Source: Bacillus haikouensis (GTDB taxonomy: Bacteria; Bacillota; Bacilli; Bacillales; Bacillaceae_B). From it: a DNA stretch of 37,001 nucleotides. Below are positions 32,350 to 37,001 of the stretch, piece by piece (position 1 is the stretch's first letter; every line of letters begins with the position of its first letter). A program made the position numbers and the translations under genes. Below the pieces are notes generated by a model that saw nothing but the letters and a program-made list of their open reading frames with translations, searched no databases and was not told where the DNA came from. The stretch covers positions 1 through 37,001 of the forward strand of contig NZ_JABMCR010000008.1 in NCBI RefSeq assembly GCF_013179555.1, in the 5' to 3' direction.

Positions 32350-33127
32350 TTTCCTCCCCCTTCAGCAGCAGCAGCCGGTCACTTGCCGGTAAATAGGACG
32401 CAAGCTTCTGCTCGATGACCCTTGGGCTCTCTCCTTCTATAATGGATAGAATGCCCTCTACCATCATCATCTTCAATTGCACTTCACGCTTTGATTTACG
32501 TTTCAGTTTGTTGGCAAACGGATGCCATAACACATAACCTGTGAAGATTCCCAGCAGTGTGGCAATAAAAGCTGCGGCTATCGCATGACCCATTTCCTCG
32601 GTATTTTCCATATTACCAAGTGCTGCGATCAATCCGATAACGGCACCAAGTACTCCCAGCGTCGGAGCATATGTCCCAGCCTGCGAAAAGATGGACGCTC
32701 CTGCACTATGCCGCTCCTCCATTGCATCGATTTCTTCATGAAGGACGTCCCGGATGTAATCGGCACTCTGGCCGTCGACAGCGAGAGAAAGCCCGTCTTT
32801 CAGAAATTGATCGTCTACCTCCTGAGACTTGGTTTCAAGTGCAAGAAGCCCTTCTTTACGTGCAATATCCGCTATCTCCGAGAAGTATTGGATGATGTCT
32901 TTCGGATCCTGGACCGATTGTTCTTTAAAGAGCATTCCGAATAATTTCGGGACTTTTTTTATTTCATGTGTTGGAAATGCAATGGTTACGGCCGCGGCCG
33001 TTCCAAGAAGAATGATTAAAATAGCTGCGGGATTAAACAAGGCAACAGGGCTTACACCTTTGAAAAACATTCCCGCTCCAACGGCGATCAAGCCCATAAT
33101 GACACCAATTACTGACGTTTTATCCAT
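32336..33127 (-). CDS. motA: Flagellar motor stator protein MotA
   Basis: This is a 263-residue protein with four membrane helices; the large cytoplasmic loop (about 55-150) holds conserved charged residues, and the third helix contains TYAPTLGVLGAVIGLIAAL, a family hallmark. MotA couples ion flow to rotor turning. ATG 33127 is chosen because AAGGTGG lies eight bases upstream; an in-frame GTG at 33139 lies inside that ribosome binding site. It begins a two-gene motAB operon behind a SigD promoter. Confidence 0.95.
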   Translation of the reverse strand: MDKTSVIGVIMGLIAVGAGMFFKGVSPVALFNPAAILIILLGTAAAVTIAFPTHEIKKVPKLFGMLFKEQSVQDPKDIIQYFSEIADIARKEGLLALETKSQEVDDQFLKDGLSLAVDGQSADYIRDVLHEEIDAMEERHSAGASIFSQAGTYAPTLGVLGAVIGLIAALGNMENTEEMGHAIAAAFIATLLGIFTGYVLWHPFANKLKRKSKREVQLKMMMVEGILSIIEGESPRVIEQKLASYLPASDRLLLLKGEENETA

Positions 33128-33166
33128 CTTTTGCTCCACCTTACTCTTTGTAGTAGTCTACTTCTA

Positions 33167-33193
33167 CTATCGGACAGAACGCCGGTTTATTTA
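33167..33193 (-). promoter_or_regulatory. SigD (flagellar) promoter of motAB
   Basis: On the minus strand TAAA (33190-33193) is followed after 15 nt by TCCGATAG (33167-33174). The SigD consensus is TAAA-N15-GCCGATAT, so the match is 4/4 and 6/8. It lies 40 nt before motA. Confidence 0.8.
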
Positions 33194-33206
33194 AGGCTTT
33201 TTTAAA

Positions 33207-33248
33207 AGGCCCGTCCCTTGTTTCTTTAAAGCGCCGAGGGGCGGGCCT
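33207..33248. terminator. GC-rich hairpin between motAB and the chemotaxis gene
   Basis: AGGCCCGTCCCT (33207-33218) and AGGGGCGGGCCT (33237-33248) form a 12-pair stem with one non-Watson-Crick pair. It lies between the two divergent SigD promoters and could insulate them. Confidence 0.6.
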
Positions 33249-33276
33249 CGAAACAAAAATATTTCCATATATAGTA

Positions 33277-33303
33277 TAAAAGTTCTATTCTCCGTACCGA
33301 TAT
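33277..33303 (+). promoter_or_regulatory. SigD promoter of the chemotaxis receptor gene
   Basis: TAAA (33277-33280) is followed after 15 nt by ACCGATAT (33296-33303), matching the SigD -10 consensus at seven of eight bases. It lies 46 nt before the GTG start. Confidence 0.85.
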
Positions 33304-33349
33304 ATAAAGGAAGAGGAATATATTTTATATATCGAAGGAGAGAAACAAT

Positions 33350-34831
33350 GTGACACCCGAGCAAATGAAGATTTCTGATACGAAGCGAAAGAATGTCCTA
33401 CTACTGATCACCTATTCAGTTAGCCTGCTTGCAGGTCTGATCTATTCCATCCTGAACCAGTCGGGAATCATACCAGTTTCGGTATTTACTTCGCAGCTGA
33501 TCTTGCTGTTGGTCTATTTCATCACTCTGCAGCTTATCATGAAAAAACCCCGGCTGTATGTGTATTTCAGCATTCCGACCATTTATATCATCATGCTGAT
33601 CTGGCTGCTTACTGATGGATCGAATGCTAATAATATGGTGATTCTGCCCCTTATGGCTGTGCTGTCAGCCATTCATTTTAATACGATTATATTCAGTATC
33701 GGCTATGTATCCGGACTTATCATCCTCGTGCTGAACAAAGTATTTGCACCTGCTGATTCTGTACTGTTCAATGAATTGTTCCTTCCTGCTTTGCTTACTT
33801 ATCTTCTGGTGGGGATCGTGCTTGGTGTCGTCATCCATTTAAACAGGAAACAAACAATCCAGCTTCAGGAATTCCTTAACAGGTCAGAAGATGAAAGCAG
33901 AAAAAAAGATGAACAGCGGGCTCTGTTTGCAACAGAACTGACGACCATCTCGACAAGCATCAAGCAAATCAATGATCAAATCCAAATCCATCTGGTTTCT
34001 CAAAATGACATGAGAACGGCTGTGAATGAAATTTCCGCGGGCAGCCAGACGCAAAGTGATAAAATCAACAATATCGCATCTGTTGCAGCCATGACCATGA
34101 CGAGAATGGAGGAGGTCACTCACTTCTCCAACGACCTCGCGCTTCATTCCGGTGATGCCAACCGTCTTGCCGTCTCAGGTAACGAACGGGTCACCTACCT
34201 TCATGACAATATGACAGAATTGAAAAACATCATCGAAGGACTGAGCAGCACCTTCAAGGAATTAACGAATAAAATTGAAGAAACGAATTCATTTATCGGA
34301 AGCATCCAGGATATCACCGATCAAACGAATCTGCTCGCATTGAACGCTTCAATTGAAGCTGCGCGTGCAGGAGAAGCAGGAAGAGGCTTTTCAATCGTGG
34401 CTGATGAAATCCGCAAGCTTGCCGAAATTACGAGAAACACCGCAACCCGGATCAATGATAATTTATCATCCGTAAACGAAGTGAATTCGACTGCCCTTGA
34501 GATTATGGATCTAAGTTCAACAAAGCTCCATGAAAACATGTCGGCAACCGGAGAAGTAACAGAATATTTCACAACTCTTCGTGAAAAACTCGATGCCATC
34601 TCGACCGAATTCCAGCGATTATCCTCTACGGCTGCTTCTGTAAAAGGGCAGACAGGTGAGGTCGAGCTCTCCACCAAAGAGCTCGCAGCCGTAATTGAAC
34701 AGTCAAGTGCGGGACTGGAAGAAATAAGCGCGACAATCGAAACACTGAATCAGGACAATGAAACAATCGCCAGCTACATCAAAGACACCGCTGAAAGCAC
34801 GGAACGAATCGAACACAGCATCAGCCAATAG
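33350..34831 (+). CDS. Methyl-accepting chemotaxis protein with multi-helix membrane N-terminus
   Basis: The 493-residue protein has an N-terminal membrane domain (about 18-165) with about six hydrophobic helices and no large extracellular sensor domain. A long coiled-coil signalling domain follows (about 180-490). The hairpin tip reads [27 protein letters not shown] in two adjoining parts (about 323-350), the canonical CheA/CheW contact. It has no visible HAMP domain. The start is GTG 33350, nine bases after GAAGGAG; no ATG with a ribosome binding site is near. The likely stimulus is a membrane or intracellular cue rather than an external ligand. SigD control ties it to motility. Confidence 0.9.
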   Translation: MTPEQMKISDTKRKNVLLLITYSVSLLAGLIYSILNQSGIIPVSVFTSQLILLLVYFITLQLIMKKPRLYVYFSIPTIYIIMLIWLLTDGSNANNMVILPLMAVLSAIHFNTIIFSIGYVSGLIILVLNKVFAPADSVLFNELFLPALLTYLLVGIVLGVVIHLNRKQTIQLQEFLNRSEDESRKKDEQRALFATELTTISTSIKQINDQIQIHLVSQNDMRTAVNEISAGSQTQSDKINNIASVAAMTMTRMEEVTHFSNDLALHSGDANRLAVSGNERVTYLHDNMTELKNIIEGLSSTFKELTNKIEETNSFIGSIQDITDQTNLLALNASIEAARAGEAGRGFSIVADEIRKLAEITRNTATRINDNLSSVNEVNSTALEIMDLSSTKLHENMSATGEVTEYFTTLREKLDAISTEFQRLSSTAASVKGQTGEVELSTKELAAVIEQSSAGLEEISATIETLNQDNETIASYIKDTAESTERIEHSISQ

Positions 34832-34839
34832 CGGGTCAC

Positions 34840-34880
34840 AGGGACAGTTCGTCATTCAACCGACGGACTGTCCTTTTGCA
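34840..34880 (+). terminator. Terminator of the chemotaxis receptor gene
   Basis: GGACAGTTCGTC (34842-34853) and GACGGACTGTCC (34862-34873) form a 12-pair stem with one mismatch, followed by TTTT. It begins 11 nt after the stop codon. Confidence 0.8.
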
Positions 34881-34971
34881 TGGAAGTGAATTGACTTGTC
34901 ATCGGATTGTAGATATTTCAGCAAGAATAATGTGATAAACTAATGACAGCAGAACTAAAGGATGTGGCGTT

Positions 34972-35163
34972 TTGAAAAAAAGACTCATCATAACGATTCC
35001 CATAATGCTCGTCGTGTTCCTGGTCGCAAACTCGTATCTCGGCAAGGCTTATACAGAAGTCCCTGCAGGCACCAGAACCCTGATTGTACTCGGCGGCACA
35101 TTATTATCGGGAATTATCTCTTATTTCCTATTCAAACCAGATGGGCACCAAGAGGAGAAATAA
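34972..35163 (+). CDS. Small membrane protein, two helices, 63 residues
   Basis: It has two hydrophobic segments (about 3-23 and 35-54) and a short charged C-terminal tail (DGHQEEK). The start is TTG 34972, with AAAGGATGTG seven to eight bases upstream; no ATG fits the frame. The length, the ribosome binding site and the terminator that follows support a real gene. No family is recognised. Confidence 0.65.
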   Translation: MKKRLIITIPIMLVVFLVANSYLGKAYTEVPAGTRTLIVLGGTLLSGIISYFLFKPDGHQEEK

Positions 35164-35174
35164 CAGACATAACG

Positions 35175-35207
35175 AAACCCCCGCTCTGACATAAAGCGGG
35201 GGTCTAT
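35175..35207. terminator. Bidirectional terminator between convergent genes
   Basis: ACCCCCGCT (35177-35185) and AGCGGGGGT (35195-35203) form a nine-pair stem with a nine-base loop, between the small membrane protein gene and the DUF1992 gene. Confidence 0.8.
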
Positions 35208-35211
35208 TCTA

Positions 35212-35586
35212 TCACAGCAGTTTTCCTTCGATCTTCTGTTCATAGTTTTTAAAAACAGAGCTGTTCGTCTTCACTCTTTTCTTCGACAACATCGAATTGT
35301 ATCTCACCATTTTTTCATTTAAATTGCGCTGAAGCTCTTCCTTCTCCAAATCATCTTCACAGACACAGATAAGATCTTCAATCCTCATCATTTCTTTCTT
35401 GATATCCATTTCTTCCGTGGAATACCCGGCATTCTTCATCATCCGGTGAGCCATCCGGAGAGCAGGCGGTATCGATAAGTCATCATCCAGGTTCAGCGGC
35501 TTTCCGTAACCCGGCAGATTATCAAACTCTCCATCTTCCTGCGCCTTCTTGATCCGTTGTTCAGAAACAATCATCGAAAAATCCAT
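35212..35586 (-). CDS. DUF1992 (DnaJ-homologue-like) protein
   Basis: This is a 124-residue helical protein. The N-terminal IVSEQRIKKAQEDGEFDNLPGYGKPL is the signature of DUF1992 proteins; the second half is a helical, charged region. The family is annotated as DnaJ-homologue subfamily C member 28-like because of this domain, but there is no J domain here. Function is unknown. AGGAGGGG lies six bases before ATG 35586. Between 35587 and 35836 no gene or clear signal was seen. Confidence 0.85.
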   Translation of the reverse strand: MDFSMIVSEQRIKKAQEDGEFDNLPGYGKPLNLDDDLSIPPALRMAHRMMKNAGYSTEEMDIKKEMMRIEDLICVCEDDLEKEELQRNLNEKMVRYNSMLSKKRVKTNSSVFKNYEQKIEGKLL

Positions 35587-35836
35587 ATAAACCCCTCCTG
35601 TCAGAATTCAGTGGGTCTGGCTGATCATTCAAAGTCGTCCTGCTGACCACTTGTTACTACTAGTGTATACGAATTTCTGCCTTTTGACCTGGACTATTTT
35701 TGACGAAAAAGCAACATCGGTTGACTGAGCGTTCAATCTGCTCCAACCACCACTCTTTACCAGCATTCAGCCAAACACATAATTTCATCCCGCATGGAAA
35801 AACTATCGATAAGACATCTTGAAAGGAGTGTTTCAT

Positions 35837-36004
35837 ATGGCACGCGGAAAATCATTTGAAGCAAAGAAAAAGGGGCATCCCGGTAACTTCCCTCAAAACA
35901 GTACCACTGAGCAGCATACAGAAAAACCCCCTGGCGACGAAGAACTGATTGTCACTCAGGAGGCTTTCAAAAACAGAGTCGATCATGACGAGCATCGCTT
36001 TTAA
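35837..36004 (+). CDS. Small basic hypothetical protein, 55 residues
   Basis: It begins MARGKSFEAKKKGHPGNFP and continues with a hydrophilic, Glu/Asp-containing tail. AAGGAGTG lies seven bases before ATG 35837; a TTG in the same frame at 35819 is too close to the ribosome binding site to be the start. A strong terminator follows the stop. The pattern of a basic N-terminal half is seen in tiny Bacillus spore or cytosolic proteins, but I do not recognise the family. Confidence 0.7.
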   Translation: MARGKSFEAKKKGHPGNFPQNSTTEQHTEKPPGDEELIVTQEAFKNRVDHDEHRF

Positions 36005-36045
36005 AAAGAACAAGCATCAGAACGGTCTGATGCTTGTTCTTTTAT
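36005..36045. terminator. Perfect bidirectional terminator
   Basis: Arms 36005-36021 and 36026-36042 are perfect 17-base complements with a four-base loop. A-rich and T-rich flanks allow use by the 55-residue gene and by hmp. Confidence 0.9.
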
Positions 36046-36049
36046 TGTT

Positions 36050-37000
36050 TTAAGCTCTTACCTTCTCTTTCTCATCGACAGCAGATAAGTTCATCGCAGG
36101 ACCGAAGAATTCAAAGTGGATCTTATCTTCTTGAAGGCCGATTTCTTTTAACTTCATGATTACAGCTTTCATGAACGGTGCAGGTCCGCAGACATAGCAT
36201 TCCGTATCGCTTGCAACATATGTTGCAAGAATCTCTTTATTTACATACCCTGAGAAGTGGCAGAGAGATACATTGTCCGGATTTTCTAAGATATAACATG
36301 TCTCTCCGTTTTCCAGTCCATCCATCAATTCATCAATATCATTCCTGAATGCTTGAACACCTTCATTTTTACTTGCGTGAATGAAAGCAGTCGGACGATC
36401 TGGGGTAGTCTGAGCAATCGTCTCAAGCATGCTCATCATTGGAGTGATTCCAACCCCTCCTGAAATGAGCGCCACCTTATTACCGTTGTTTTCTTCATTC
36501 AAATAGAAATCGCCTGCAGGTGCACTGACTTCAATCACGCTTCCCGCTTCCGCATTATCGTGCAAGTATGATGACACAATTCCGTTCGGATTGAACTCTG
36601 CCTCCTTTTTCACAGAAATTCGGAAGTATTCTTCTTTATGACCGCTTGATAAGCTGTATTGGCGGATATGTGCATTCTCCTGACCAGGGATCGTCAGACG
36701 TACTGAAATGTATTGACCCGGATGGTAAGAAGGTACTTTATCTCCGTCCTGAGGTTTAAGATAAAAAGAAGTTATGACGTCGCTTTCTTTCACTTTCTTA
36801 GCCACGACGAATGGTTTGTAATTCCTGAAGCCCGCTTCTTTCTGCTCCGCTTCCACATACATCTGCTCTTCCACATCGATAAAGACACCAGCGATTACAC
36901 CGTACGCGTCCGCCCAAGCCTGGATAATTTCATCCGTGGCAGCGTCCCCAAGCACTTCCTTGATCGCCCCGAGTAAATGTTCCCCTACTATCGGATAGTG
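36050..37000 (-). CDS. hmp: Flavohaemoglobin (nitric oxide dioxygenase), 3' part, cut by the window edge
   Basis: The visible 316 residues are the end of the globin domain ([18 protein letters not shown], helices before the reductase) and the whole ferredoxin reductase-like half. The FAD-binding motif RQYSLSS is near the middle, the NAD motif [12 protein letters not shown] follows, and [10 protein letters not shown] lies near the C-terminus, as expected. Hmp converts NO to nitrate with NAD(P)H and oxygen. The first 90 or so residues, with the haem His, the start and the promoter, lie outside the window. An ATG within the frame at 36955 is internal, not the start. Confidence 0.95.
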   Translation of the reverse strand, partial: HYPIVGEHLLGAIKEVLGDAATDEIIQAWADAYGVIAGVFIDVEEQMYVEAEQKEAGFRNYKPFVVAKKVKESDVITSFYLKPQDGDKVPSYHPGQYISVRLTIPGQENAHIRQYSLSSGHKEEYFRISVKKEAEFNPNGIVSSYLHDNAEAGSVIEVSAPAGDFYLNEENNGNKVALISGGVGITPMMSMLETIAQTTPDRPTAFIHASKNEGVQAFRNDIDELMDGLENGETCYILENPDNVSLCHFSGYVNKEILATYVASDTECYVCGPAPFMKAVIMKLKEIGLQEDKIHFEFFGPAMNLSAVDEKEKVRA

Positions 37001-37001
37001 T

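Overview
The window looks like chromosomal DNA from a motile, respiring, low-to-mid GC Bacillaceae species (a Bacillus/Rossellomorea-type genome). The grounds are strong Gram-positive ribosome binding sites, T-box leaders, SigB-, SigD- and ECF-type promoters, a caa3 cytochrome oxidase with a lipoprotein subunit II, motAB, and a YfkK/YfkM/BrkB neighbourhood like that of Bacillus subtilis. No rRNA, tRNA, insertion sequence, prophage or CRISPR array is visible.

Left part (1-9350). A SigB-like promoter precedes a tight six-gene plus-strand operon: pyruvate oxidase, cytochrome caa3 oxidase subunits II, I and III, a small membrane protein, and a YerD-like glutamate-synthase-domain flavoprotein, closed by a strong terminator. 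It is followed by a DinB-family pseudogene broken by two frameshifts, a GNAT acetyltransferase and two small membrane proteins.

Middle-left (9350-15640). Prolyl-tRNA synthetase lies behind a T-box with a Pro-type specifier and a near-perfect SigA promoter. An MFS transporter lies behind a second T-box. An ECF sigma factor overlaps its membrane anti-sigma partner and has an ECF-type promoter, probably its own target. Two very small basic proteins follow. The spaces between these genes hold unusual degenerate arrays with fixed periods (about 25 nt near 9545-9812, 20 nt near 14541-14640 and 15080-15200).

Centre (15640-24300). A CstA-family transporter stands beside a LytS/LytT-type two-component system, a layout that suggests pyruvate or peptide uptake under carbon starvation; a cre-like site and a direct repeat lie in the cstA promoter. 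Then come a BrkB/YihY membrane protein with a YtxH-like partner, YfkK (DUF1128), YfkM (behind a SigB promoter) and a SidA/IucD-type N-hydroxylase.

Right part (24300-37001). An O-methyltransferase-like protein overlaps an FAD monooxygenase gene. The pseudouridine catabolic pair psuK-psuG follows; PsuK carries an N-terminal helix-turn-helix, and two matching palindromes overlap its promoter. Next are a two-copy giant-hairpin repeat, an AgcS sodium:amino-acid symporter, motAB and a divergent methyl-accepting chemotaxis protein (each with a SigD promoter), a few small genes, and the 3' part of the flavohaemoglobin gene hmp, cut by the window edge.

The most unusual material is intergenic: the fixed-period arrays, the co-varying palindrome pairs they contain, the paired T-boxes and the psuK operators.
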